A DNA stretch of 8,242 nt from Burkholderiales bacterium (GCA_031257235.1 JAIRPA010000194.1:1-8242), one strand, 5' to 3'; positions 1-7,384 are shown, numbered from the stretch's first letter. Notes: generated from the sequence alone by a model not told the origin. Numbers and translations are program-made.

Positions 1-3000
1 GTGCCGCTTTGAACATCCACAAACCCGCTGCCTGTTTCAGGATTTAATACATGATCTCCCACAAATTGAATGAACCCGTTGGCACCGCGAATATCCGAGT
101 TACTTGCCGTCATGGCCACCGTTAAACTATTCCCCGTCGCGCCGGGAGCGGCGACAATCGGATCGTCAAAATAAATATTTCTGCCTCCGACTGCCGTGAT
201 TTCATTATGCCCTGCCAACCCAATAGCGTTGGGATTGCCTTGTGCTTTGTTGCCGCTGAACGCAATACCGCCATCGTAGTTGTCCGTGTTGGGTCCGTTC
301 AACAAAGAACCGGCATCTAAATTGAGTTTCGCGCCGTTGGCTAAGAAAATCGCGCCGCCGTTTCCGTTTGAAGTGTTGTTATCAAACAAGGTTGCCCCGT
401 TGACGTTCAAAACACCGGTCGCGTAAATCGCGCCACCGTCCTGACCCGCCTGATTCGCCTGAAAATGCGTGTTGGTCGGGAGCGTTAAAACCGCGCTTTG
501 ACTGTCAGAGTCAAAGTTAATCGCGCCGCCTTTTGCGCCCGCGCTGTTGTTGATCAGATTCAAGGTGCGATGCGCGCCGGCGTCCGGTGCACCGGTGGCT
601 CCGCCGTTGGGCGCACCGCTCGCATTGCTCGCCCACGATAAATCGTAGTTTCTAGTGTGAGCATTATCTTGAACAATAGAAATCGCGCCACCGCTACCCG
701 ATTGCGTTTGATTGCCGGCCAAGCGTAATGTGCCGCCGTTCGTGCTTAACACATCTAAAGCGGTGTTGACCACATTGATCGCGCCGCCGTTGCCTTGTTG
801 GGTCGTGCCGTTATAGGGCGTGGTGTTGATCACGTTGGTAATCGCCAAATTACGCGCTTCATTGGAGCCAATGTCGATCAACATCCCGGTGGATGATGCA
901 GGGGCATCCGCTTCAAAATGGTTTTGAAGCGTGACCGTGCCTTGCGGCGCCGCAGAAGACGCGTAGATCGTGCCGCCATTGCCGGTGATGGTCACCAACC
1001 CCGCTGTCGCACCGTTGGCAAGATTGGTGCCTTTAACGCCTGTGGGATCGGTCGGTTCCGTTCCCCACACGGACAGCGAATCCCCATACACCACCGAGAC
1101 AATCCCGCCGTTATTGATGGTCGTGCCGCCTGAATAACTATTGTGACCTTCCAAACGAACGGCACCCGCACCTTCGACCTTTAAATCGGTGTGAATGTCT
1201 TGATTCAAATCCACATCATGGTAAAACCAATCGCCGATATCGCCTACGATTAAATAGTTATGTCCTTGTGTGTTCGTGAACGTGACACTCCCCGGGGTGA
1301 CACCTCCTTCAAGAATCGTGACTTGTCCCGGGTTGTTGTGATCCAGCGTACTTCCGGGATAGATTTTGTCGTTCCAAGGAATATTGCCGAAGGTGACGCG
1401 ATCACCATCCATGTAAAGCGTTTCTTGTTGCGCCGCGCGATTATCGGGGCGATCTGTCCAATTGGGGGAATCGATATTTAATGAAGTTCCCCATTTTTGA
1501 GTATCGCCGTCGTCCGTCCATTCAAGATCAAGACGTTCTCTTTCGCGTTGTTGCGCTTTTAAATCAATTCTAAGAGCCACTTGCGTGGGCGTGGCGGCAA
1601 GAACCGTCGCGTCAAACCATGAGGTGCCACGCGCGGCAATGGAGTATAAATCCACAAAACCCGTCAAGGCGTTGTATTCGCCCTGCGTGTTTCTGTCGTC
1701 AAATTTGATGTTGGATGTGCCGGTGATCGGAACACCGGAGGACAAAAAGGTATAGTTTTTACCCGACAAGACATCCACACGCGCATCCGTCACCACATTC
1801 GTGCCGGTCAACCCCACGTTGCCCGTGACTTCAACGGAGTCTCGTTTGTTGACCCCGTGAACCCCTGCCGCGTCCGACACATCCAAGACAAACTTGGCGT
1901 TGTTGAAAGTCGTGTTGCCGGTCAGATAGTAATTGCCGAAAGCGTTTGCCGCGGAAATCGTGTGATTGGGAGTACCAAAAATATTATTGACAAAGGAGTT
2001 ACCCGCCGTAAAACGAGCGGCATCCGGCGAGACGGTTCCTTCAATTAAATTGGTCCCGGAATTGTTGATTCGCCCTTCACCGGCAAGGGTGGCATTGCTC
2101 GCCAGATGAAACGTTCCGCCACTTGCCCCCAAATCCAACACAATCGTGCTTTTGTTGGCGTTACCGGCGCCATAATAAAAAGGTGCCAAACGCAAGGTTC
2201 CGCCCTGCACGTCAAAAGACTTGCCGCTGCCAATATTGATGGTATTGATGTTGTTGAGATTGGTGCCGCCCACTTGCAAAATACCGTTGCCGGTTTTGAT
2301 AAAACTGTCATCCGTGGTGTTGGCGGCATCGATCACATCGCTGTTTAAATACACATTATTGTTGCCGGAAACGGTGAAGTTGATGCTCCCGCCGTTGAAA
2401 TAAATATCCCCTGTAGAGTTTTGAAAAGCGATGTGTCCATCCGTCGGGGTGGCGCCGGTGGCATCCGCGCCGGTATCCATCCTGAATTCACCGGTATTGC
2501 CGGCGGTTGTCACCACCGTGATGGTGTGCGCACCCGCATTGGTATTGAAATACGTGTTTCCTTTCAATGAGAGAGACGTGGTCAGCCCCTCCAAATAGAT
2601 CGAAGACGCCGCCTCACTCGCGGCCACGCTGTTGGTGGAGTTTTGTAAAAAATAGGTGTTGCTGCCAAACGCTATGGAGGCACTGCCAAGACCCGCCTTG
2701 ACAAAAAGCGCCCCGCCCCGATCACTGTTGATCAATTGAGAAGCTTTGTTGTAACGCAAAGAAGCATTATTGCCCAACACTAAAGAAGCGTTGCCCGTTA
2801 AAGACTCCATATAAGCGGCGTAACCGTCAACCCCTAATAGATAATTTAATCGGACAGAATCCAACGGACTTAAATCAAGGTTGGCGTTTCCGTTATTGAT
2901 GTAGTTAATGCCGGTACCGCTTAATGAGGGGACGGAACCGTCGTTATCACCGTCAGCGTAGTGCAGAATCAGGCTTCCTTTTTGCCCCGAAAAAATCATC

Positions 3001-3398
3001 CCTTGGCCGGTATCACGAATCGTGATTAACGGGCTGAATATCACTCCGGGAATGGGGTCATACCCGTCGGTGTCTTCGTTGGTTAAATCAAGCGTTAAGC
3101 CGGGGGCAGTAAAGTTGATCTCCAGAGGATAGCCCGCGTTCACCGATTGTGGCCCAAACACGGCATCGTTGTTGTTCACGTTGATGACCGTCCCCTGCCC
3201 CATTGCACTTGTGTTAAAGCCTAAGGTTGCCACCAACAAAGCCGCCGCCACGGGTTGCAAAGCGGATTTGAGAACGTCTGACCTTGAAGAAGTCCGTGAA
3301 GAAGTTCCGTCGCTTGAGGTGTCGCCACGTGACATTTCGGAGGCAACTTGCAATAGGTTTAAGGCACGATTAAAAACGGTTCTGTAGATACGATTCAT
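1..3398 (-). CDS. ESPR-type autotransporter adhesin with Pmp-like repeats, N-terminal part (C-terminus beyond left edge)
   Basis: The minus frame from the ATG at 3398 stays open to the window edge (1132 codons plus 2 nt). A GAGGAA ribosome site at 3404-3409 lies 5 nt before it. Residues 1-25 (MNRIYRTVFNRAL... QVASEMSRG) are a textbook extended signal peptide region. A Ser/Arg-rich stretch (26-41) and a hydrophobic core (about 49-61) follow, with likely cleavage near A65-G67. The passenger is Asn/Gly/Thr-rich and beta-helix-like, without obvious membrane segments. Residues 750-769 match the autotransporter-associated beta-strand repeat (GHNSYSGGTTINNGG). From 871 on, GGAI tetrads occur at 871, 903, 957, 988 and 1014, with FxxN at 979 (FQAN), 1005 (FDNN) and 1047 (FSGN), followed by YFDDPI at 1076-1081. 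This is the signature order of chlamydial Pmp proteins. The expected role is surface adhesion or host interaction, secreted via Sec and a C-terminal barrel that is not visible here. The family call is firm; the ligand is unknown. Confidence 0.93.
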   Translation of the reverse strand, partial: MNRIYRTVFNRALNLLQVASEMSRGDTSSDGTSSRTSSRSDVLKSALQPVAAALLVATLGFNTSAMGQGTVINVNNNDAVFGPQSVNAGYPLEINFTAPGLTLDLTNEDTDGYDPIPGVIFSPLITIRDTGQGMIFSGQKGSLILHYADGDNDGSVPSLSGTGINYINNGNANLDLSPLDSVRLNYLLGVDGYAAYMESLTGNASLVLGNNASLRYNKASQLINSDRGGALFVKAGLGSASIAFGSNTYFLQNSTNSVAASEAASSIYLEGLTTSLSLKGNTYFNTNAGAHTITVVTTAGNTGEFRMDTGADATGATPTDGHIAFQNSTGDIYFNGGSINFTVSGNNNVYLNSDVIDAANTTDDSFIKTGNGILQVGGTNLNNINTINIGSGKSFDVQGGTLRLAPFYYGAGNANKSTIVLDLGASGGTFHLASNATLAGEGRINNSGTNLIEGTVSPDAARFTAGNSFVNNIFGTPNHTISAANAFGNYYLTGNTTFNNAKFVLDVSDAAGVHGVNKRDSVEVTGNVGLTGTNVVTDARVDVLSGKNYTFLSSGVPITGTSNIKFDDRNTQGEYNALTGFVDLYSIAARGTSWFDATVLAATPTQVALRIDLKAQQRERERLDLEWTDDGDTQKWGTSLNIDSPNWTDRPDNRAAQQETLYMDGDRVTFGNIPWNDKIYPGSTLDHNNPGQVTILEGGVTPGSVTFTNTQGHNYLIVGDIGDWFYHDVDLNQDIHTDLKVEGAGAVRLEGHNSYSGGTTINNGGIVSVVYGDSLSVWGTEPTDPTGVKGTNLANGATAGLVTITGNGGTIYASSAAPQGTVTLQNHFEADAPASSTGMLIDIGSNEARNLAITNVINTTPYNGTTQQGNGGAINVVNTALDVLSTNGGTLRLAGNQTQSGSGGAISIVQDNAHTRNYDLSWASNASGAPNGGATGAPDAGAHRTLNLINNSAGAKGGAINFDSDSQSAVLTLPTNTHFQANQAGQDGGAIYATGVLNVNGATLFDNNTSNGNGGAIFLANGAKLNLDAGSLLNGPNTDNYDGGIAFSGNKAQGNPNAIGLAGHNEITAVGGRNIYFDDPIVAAPGATGNSLTVAMTASNSDIRGANGFIQFVGDHVLNPETGSGFVDVQSG

Positions 3399-3618
3399 GA
3401 TAATTCCTCATAGGGGTTGATGAGATACTTTGCTGTGGAGCTAAAAAGGCGCTCCGCCGGAAACCTGCCATAGATACGCAGCAAAAAACAACACGAGCAT
3501 TGGTATGTTTCGTGCTATTGAAAGACTTATGAAGTAATTGTGGGCGCGCGCCAACCGGTGAGCCTAAAGCCCACGCATTCTTTTCGCGCTTGATAAAAAA
3601 AAGAGACACCACAAACAT
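3399..3618 (-). other. Long 5' leader of the autotransporter gene, with overlapping short ORF and attenuator-like hairpins
   Basis: The 220 nt upstream of the autotransporter start are less AT-rich than the sequence beyond and contain several small stems. On the minus strand GGCG(3458-3455)-GAG-CGCC(3451-3448) is followed by five U (3447-3443), like a minimal intrinsic terminator. An alternative stem GGAGC(3455-3451)/GCTCC(3441-3437) uses the same bases, so the two exclude each other. A longer-range GTGGGC/GCCCAC stem spans 3540-3574. A minus-strand frame of 82 codons (ATG at 3618, stop ending at 3370) covers the whole leader and overlaps the adhesin start by 29 nt in another frame. It contains an inner Met (SMAGFRRSAFLA) but no good ribosome site. 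I do not recognise it and treat it as a possible leader ORF, more likely a chance frame. Confidence 0.3.
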
Positions 3619-3651
3619 TCTTTAATTAGGGGAAATAATGTTTGAGTAGAT

Positions 3652-3674
3652 ATTATCATCACATTGATGAGAAT
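3652..3674. promoter_or_regulatory. Inverted repeat, possible operator (Fur-like half-sites)
   Basis: ATTATCATCA (3652-3661), three bases, then TGATGAGAAT (3665-3674): the arms are inverted copies with one mismatch in ten. Read on the minus strand, the motif AATAATTCTCATCAAT resembles Fur-box half-sites (ATTCTCA / TGATAAT). It lies about 255-275 bp upstream of the adhesin start codon, downstream of the candidate promoter. The symmetry is seen directly; binding by Fur or any other regulator is inference. Confidence 0.35.
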
Positions 3675-3732
3675 TATTTTTTTTACAAATCATTAGTGAA
3701 TTAAATAAGCATTTCCCACCCCCGTTTCATTC

Positions 3733-3765
3733 ATGCTTTATGTTTGAGACTAAAGCATAAAACAA
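3733..3765 (-). promoter_or_regulatory. Candidate autotransporter promoter with an embedded inverted repeat
   Basis: On the minus strand TTGTTT (3765-3760) and CATAAA (3742-3737) are spaced by 17 bp, a plausible sigma-70 pair with imperfect hexamers. A perfect 8-bp inverted repeat, ATGCTTTA (3733-3740) and TAAAGCAT (3751-3758) with a 10-bp gap, covers the spacer and the -10, a position where a repressor would block RNA polymerase. No U tract follows in either direction, so it is not a terminator. The start site would lie about 330 nt from the adhesin ATG, giving a long leader. Other AT-rich hexamers nearby could serve instead. Confidence 0.25.
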
Positions 3766-4110
3766 ATAAATAACAATATTTCATTTATTGCGCGCTTCGT
3801 CATAACTCTCATAGTCAAATTTTTTTGCAGATACCATGAAGTCATCCCGGAATGCAATACTAATTTTTATTCATAAGTTATAAGTATGTGTCTTTTTTGT
3901 AACGATTGCCTGTTGCGGAAATTTACGCGTTGTAAAAACCCCTCTGTCCGCCTATGACGCGCGACAAAAAATAGTTTTTTGGTATTGCCTTTTTCATCAT
4001 TCTTATAAAAATTGATACGGTTTATGACCTACATCTCCGGTCGAAATGTTGGAGATTTACAACATCAGGGGGTGGGCAAAAAGTAAACCCCTAGTTTTTG
4101 CCGAATAAAA
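3766..4110. other. AT-rich divergent intergenic region without a gene
   Basis: No credible reading frame was seen on either strand. Minor structure: ATCTCC (4033-4038) can pair with GGAGAT (4051-4056), while ATGTTG (4046-4051) can pair with CAACAT (4060-4065); these share base 4051 and interleave. A further perfect 8-bp stem GGCAAAAA (4075-4082)/TTTTTGCC (4095-4102) encloses a 12-nt loop. None is followed by a clear U tract. Nothing else could be identified. Confidence 0.5.
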
Positions 4111-4223
4111 AAGCCCCCTTTATAAAAGGGGGTGGCTACGAAGTAGCCGGGGGTTTGCGTTTTCGGGACGCCGAGGGAGGCGTCCCCTACAAAAAGGATC
4201 AGGCTTTGCCTGTCCTTTTTTTT
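4111..4223 (+). repeat. Composite palindromic repeat, copy A
   Basis: An ordered chain of hairpins: CCCCCTTT/AAAGGGGG (4114-4132), GGCTAC-GAA-GTAGCC (4134-4148), GGGACGCC/GGCGTCCC (4165-4186) and the terminal AAAAAGGA..TCCTTTTT hairpin (4191-4220). The outer blocks (start to about 4136, the block GGGGGTTTGCG, and CCTAC to the end) recur almost unchanged at 8139-8236, while the second hairpin and the stretch before CCTAC differ. The two copies have the same orientation. It resembles a REP- or MITE-like intergenic family of this genome; it has no coding capacity. Confidence 0.8.
4191..4223 (+). terminator. Terminator-like hairpin, possibly bidirectional, at the end of repeat copy A
   Basis: AAAAAGGA (4191-4198), a bulged T, CAGGC (4200-4204), loop TTT, then GCCTG (4208-4212) and TCCTTTTT (4213-4220), with T running to 4223. 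The A tract on the other arm makes it work on both strands in principle. No plus-strand gene ends just upstream, so it may insulate the phosphatase operon from read-through rather than end a known transcript. Confidence 0.6.
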
Positions 4224-4258
4224 GACCCAAGCCGGCATTCACTTTTGGGCGAATCTTA

Positions 4259-4291
4259 GTTCACAAAACCGTAATAAAACATCCTTACCAT
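4259..4291 (+). promoter_or_regulatory. Weak Pho-box-like promoter for the alkaline phosphatase operon
   Basis: GTTCACA (4259-4265), AAAC, CGTAATA (4270-4276), AAAC shows the 7-4-7-4 layout of PhoB sites, but the heptamers match TGTCATA only at 4 and 5 of 7 positions. A possible -10, TACCAT (4286-4291), begins 9 bp after the second heptamer, about the spacing used in PhoB-activated promoters that lack a -35. No good sigma-70 -35 was found at the right distance. Phosphate control is expected for such an enzyme, but the match alone is weak. Confidence 0.3.
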
Positions 4292-4322
4292 ACGGGTTTT
4301 TCAAACCAATGAAGGAGGATGT

Positions 4323-6083
4323 ATGTTCAATGTAACCTTTTGGCAACGCTTGATGATGCGCGCGATACTCATGGGCGCTTTTTTAATATCGGGAAGCGTT
4401 TGGGCGCAAACCATTTACCCGATTGATCGCGCCACGATGGTGGCAGGCGGTCAGTTTGATTTTAAAGTGGAATTTTCAAGCATCGTTTCGTTGTCGGATG
4501 TTAATATTTCCATCAACGGAAAAGACTATCAACAACTATTAGGCAAGAACGTCGAATTCATCGAGCGTGAAGAAGGTGAAAACGCTTCCGCACTCTGGAT
4601 TCGTCGCGCCTCTCTCGCCAAACCCGGTCAATATCAAGTCACGGTACAAAACGGCCACAACCAAGCCAAAGTGACTTGGGAAGTTTTTGCCACGCCCAAA
4701 AAACCTTTAGCCAAAAACGTCATTTTATTCATCGGGGACGGCTTATCGGTCGCGCACAGAACGGGCGCGCGCATCTTGTCCAAAGGCGTGACCCAAGGCA
4801 AAGCCAATGCAAAACTGGCGATGGATGATCTTCCTTATATGGCCACCGTGGGGACCTCCGGCACGGATTCCATCGCCGCCGATAGCGCCAATACCATGAG
4901 CGCGTATATGACCGGACACAAATCCGCCGCCAACGCCATGGGCGTGTACGAAAGCCGCGCCAAAAATTCTTTAGCGCATCCCCAACAAGAAACCTTGGCA
5001 GAGTTAATCAAGCGCACGACTAAAATGTCGGTCGGTGTAGTCACCGACGCAGAGATTGAAGACGCCACGCCCGCGGCGGTGGTGGCGCATACCCGTCGCC
5101 GTTCCGACAAAGCGGAAATTGTTAATATGTTTTTTAAAGTGCAACCGGAGGTCATCTTAGGCGGAGGGGCGGCTTATTTTCTGCCCAAATCCACCCAAGG
5201 CTCGAAGCGCGACGATGAAATCAACTATATACAAAAATTTCAAGACGCCGGTTATACCTTTGTTCAAGACGCCCTCTCCTTAGAGAAACAATATCCGCAA
5301 AGTCGTCAATTATTAGGATTGTTTCATCCCGGCAATTTGAATGACGTGTTGGATCGTCGTTTCAATGGCGAGGCTAACAAAAAGCAATTTTCCAATCAGC
5401 CCGATTTAACCGAGATGACAAAAGCCGCACTTGACGTGCTTTCAAAAAACAAAAACGGCTTTTTCCTGATGGTGGAATCCGCATTGATCGATAAAGCCTC
5501 GCACCGCTTGGATTGGGAACGCGCTTTTTATAATACGATTATGTTGGATCAGTCTGTCGCCATCGCAAAAAAATTCGCCGAAACACATCCTGACACCTTA
5601 ATCATCGTCACGGGAGATCATACTCATGCACTCTCGATTGTCGGCACGGTGGATGACGACAAACCGGGCAATGAAATGCGCGATAAGGTGGGCGTTTATC
5701 AGAATGCCGGCTACCCCAACTATAAAATCAACGCGAACACCGGTTATCCTGAAGACGTGAATGTCTCCAAACGTTTGGCGGTCTTTTTTGCGGCGTACCC
5801 TGATCATTACGAAACGTTTCGTCCTGTGTTAGAGGGCGCGTTTTCCCCGTCCGTCAAAAACGAAAACGGACAATATGTCGCCAACCCCGTCTATAAGAAT
5901 ATTCGCGGCGCGATGTGGCGCGAGGGCAACCTTCCGAAAAGCGAGGGCGAAGGCATCCATGCCGTCGATGAAATGATTGTACAAGGGATGGGTCCCGGTG
6001 CCGGGGAGATCAAAGGGTATCTGGACAATACCGATCTATTCAGAATCATCGTTCAGAGTTTAGCCTTAGGAGAAAAACGATGA
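4323..6083 (+). CDS. phoA: Alkaline phosphatase, PhoA family, Sec-exported, with extra N-terminal domain
   Basis: Phosphomonoesterase of 586 residues, predicted periplasmic. The start follows a strong AAGGAGG site (4312-4318). A Sec signal peptide ends at VWA28|Q. Residues 30-124 look like an all-beta, Ig-like domain absent from E. coli PhoA. The catalytic domain begins at NVILFIGDG (132-140). Aligned by motif with E. coli PhoA, all active-site residues are present: metal ligand D139, nucleophile S188 (ADSANTMSAYMTG), D247 and T249 (EDATPAAVVAH, E. coli D153/T155), R260 (R166), E385, D390, K391 and H394 (VESALIDKASH; E322, D327, K328, H331), D432, H433 and H435 (GDHTH), and H545 (GIHAVDE, H412). 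Asp at 153 together with Lys at 328 is the E. coli-type pair linked to Mg in the third metal site. It probably frees phosphate from extracellular esters and is likely first in an operon with the HD protein. Confidence 0.96.
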   Translation: MFNVTFWQRLMMRAILMGAFLISGSVWAQTIYPIDRATMVAGGQFDFKVEFSSIVSLSDVNISINGKDYQQLLGKNVEFIEREEGENASALWIRRASLAKPGQYQVTVQNGHNQAKVTWEVFATPKKPLAKNVILFIGDGLSVAHRTGARILSKGVTQGKANAKLAMDDLPYMATVGTSGTDSIAADSANTMSAYMTGHKSAANAMGVYESRAKNSLAHPQQETLAELIKRTTKMSVGVVTDAEIEDATPAAVVAHTRRRSDKAEIVNMFFKVQPEVILGGGAAYFLPKSTQGSKRDDEINYIQKFQDAGYTFVQDALSLEKQYPQSRQLLGLFHPGNLNDVLDRRFNGEANKKQFSNQPDLTEMTKAALDVLSKNKNGFFLMVESALIDKASHRLDWERAFYNTIMLDQSVAIAKKFAETHPDTLIIVTGDHTHALSIVGTVDDDKPGNEMRDKVGVYQNAGYPNYKINANTGYPEDVNVSKRLAVFFAAYPDHYETFRPVLEGAFSPSVKNENGQYVANPVYKNIRGAMWREGNLPKSEGEGIHAVDEMIVQGMGPGAGEIKGYLDNTDLFRIIVQSLALGEKR

Positions 6084-6136
6084 TCGCAAAAATTTTCGTA
6101 AAACCTTGCAAAGTCTCAAATAATATAAAGGATTGA
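6080..6136 (+). CDS. Possible 18-residue coupling micro-ORF between phoA and the HD gene
   Basis: ATG at 6080 overlaps the phoA stop as ATGA, has a good ribosome site AGGAG (6068-6072) 7 nt upstream, and runs MIAKIFVKPCKVSNNIKD to a TGA at 6134-6136. That stop overlaps the first ATG of the next gene as TGATG. The frame therefore fills the gap exactly and could pass ribosomes from phoA to the HD gene by termination and re-initiation. The peptide resembles nothing I know. The well-spaced ribosome site and both overlaps argue for translation, but so short an ORF may be accidental. Confidence 0.3.
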   Translation: MIAKIFVKPCKVSNNIKD

Positions 6137-6138
6137 TG

Positions 6139-7281
6139 ATGATCATGATGAACACTACCGATAGCCGTCGCCGGTTCTTAAAAACTTCCGGACGGATTGC
6201 CGCGGCTATTGCCGCAGGACAAACCTTCCCTGCCCTTGCCGGCACTTCCCCAACCGTCTCGGCGATTTCATTCGACCAATGCCAGGCAATGACCCCGATA
6301 CAATCGGCGCAAAACTCAACCCTGGTTCAACAAGCGTGGAAACGCTTACAAAATGATATTGCGTCCATCAAAAACCCTCGTTTGCGGTCGACGATTACGG
6401 ATATCTATAATGATCCGACACCCCGTCTTACGGCGGACATCGATATCAAATCCCGCCAAACCCTCCGCCGTGAATTGGCGGCAAAAAACTATACGGATTC
6501 GTCTTGGGAGAATCTATTGCCCAACGTGCCTCATGATCCCAAAAAGCTCATGCCGTTCATTGCCGCGCCGGGTAGCGGGTATTACAGTCATCACGCCTAT
6601 CCGGGCGGATTGGTGACGCATGTGGCCACCAACGTTCAAATCACCAAGTCCATTATAGATACTTATACAAAAGTGTACGGCTACTCCGTAGATCGTGATC
6701 TTGCCTTATCCGCGCAGTTACTGCATGACTTACATAAGCCTTATGTTTTTCAATGGCAGGAAGACGGCTCGTCTCGGAAAGAGCAAAGTTTAGGCGGCAC
6801 GGGCGAGCATCATTGCCTGTCTGCGGCAGAATTGATAGCTCGGCACGCGCCGCCGGAATTGGTGATTGCGATGATCAGCGCGCATCAGGCGGCCTCCAAT
6901 CAAGAGAATGAGAAACAATTGGTCGGCTGGCTTGATGCCGCGGCAATCATCGCGGGCGTTGATCCTGTGGCTTACGGCTTGATCTCGTCCGATCGTCGTT
7001 TGCCTGATCTGCCGCGCCAAGAAGGATTCATTTGCCATTTGGGAGACCATGATTTTGTACTTTCCGTGCCGGCTGTCGTTGCAACCTTGCCGATCATGCG
7101 GGAAATCGCCGTGACCGACTACAAAATCAGTGAATCTGATCTCAACGGCAAAGTATTCAATTCCTTACGCAATCATATTTATTCAACTTACAGTGCGATG
7201 CGCCTTCATGAGGCTTTGAGCAAAGCCGGCAAAAACGAGGTTCGACGCTTGATGTTTTTGTCGGTTTTACCGGTTGCCTAA
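6139..7281 (+). CDS. Tat-exported HD-domain metal-dependent phosphohydrolase
   Basis: About 380 residues. The possible starts are TTG 6133 and ATG 6136, 6139, 6145 and 6148; 6139 sits 6 nt after AAAGGA (6127-6132). Numbered from 6139, SRRRFLK (9-15) matches the twin-arginine consensus exactly, followed by an Ala-rich core and a likely cleavage after ALA (32-34). The mature part carries an HD domain: YYSHHAYPGGLVTH (148-161), LLHDLHKP (194-201), GEHH (222-225), AMISAHQ (244-250) and GWLDAA (263-268). Candidate ligands for a two-metal centre are H161, H196, D197, H224 or H225, H249 and D266. HD proteins hydrolyse phosphate esters, often of nucleotides; the substrate here is unknown. Tat export fits a protein folded with its metal in the cytoplasm. 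It follows phoA by 55 nt with no terminator between, so co-expression is likely. Export is unusual for HD enzymes. Confidence 0.85.
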   Translation: MIMMNTTDSRRRFLKTSGRIAAAIAAGQTFPALAGTSPTVSAISFDQCQAMTPIQSAQNSTLVQQAWKRLQNDIASIKNPRLRSTITDIYNDPTPRLTADIDIKSRQTLRRELAAKNYTDSSWENLLPNVPHDPKKLMPFIAAPGSGYYSHHAYPGGLVTHVATNVQITKSIIDTYTKVYGYSVDRDLALSAQLLHDLHKPYVFQWQEDGSSRKEQSLGGTGEHHCLSAAELIARHAPPELVIAMISAHQAASNQENEKQLVGWLDAAAIIAGVDPVAYGLISSDRRLPDLPRQEGFICHLGDHDFVLSVPAVVATLPIMREIAVTDYKISESDLNGKVFNSLRNHIYSTYSAMRLHEALSKAGKNEVRRLMFLSVLPVA

Positions 7282-7384
7282 ACAAAAAATTAAGATATTG
7301 ATTGTTCATATCCACAATATTGTTGCCAAGACGGTTTCGATACCTTATTTTGTCGGCGTCTTTTTTAAATAAACGTATAAAAAA

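Noticed and set aside
918..3387. Several plus-strand open frames of 60-80 codons opposite the autotransporter
   Set aside because: They lie wholly antisense to the continuous 1132-codon minus-strand frame, lack ribosome sites and have translations typical of antisense coding DNA.
1..3398. Frameshift or pseudogene in the autotransporter
   Set aside because: The frame is open without a stop from start codon to window edge; it is only truncated by the window.
4033..4065. Riboswitch or attenuator upstream of phoA from two interleaved 6-bp stems
   Set aside because: The stems are short, no U tract follows, and a terminator-like hairpin and the likely promoter lie between them and phoA.
4835..5807. 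Minus-strand open frames within the alkaline phosphatase region
   Set aside because: They are antisense to a fully conserved PhoA and show no recognisable domain or ribosome site.
6133..6135. TTG as the start of the HD gene
   Set aside because: It directly abuts the AAAGGA ribosome site with no spacing, and two in-frame ATGs follow at once at better distances.
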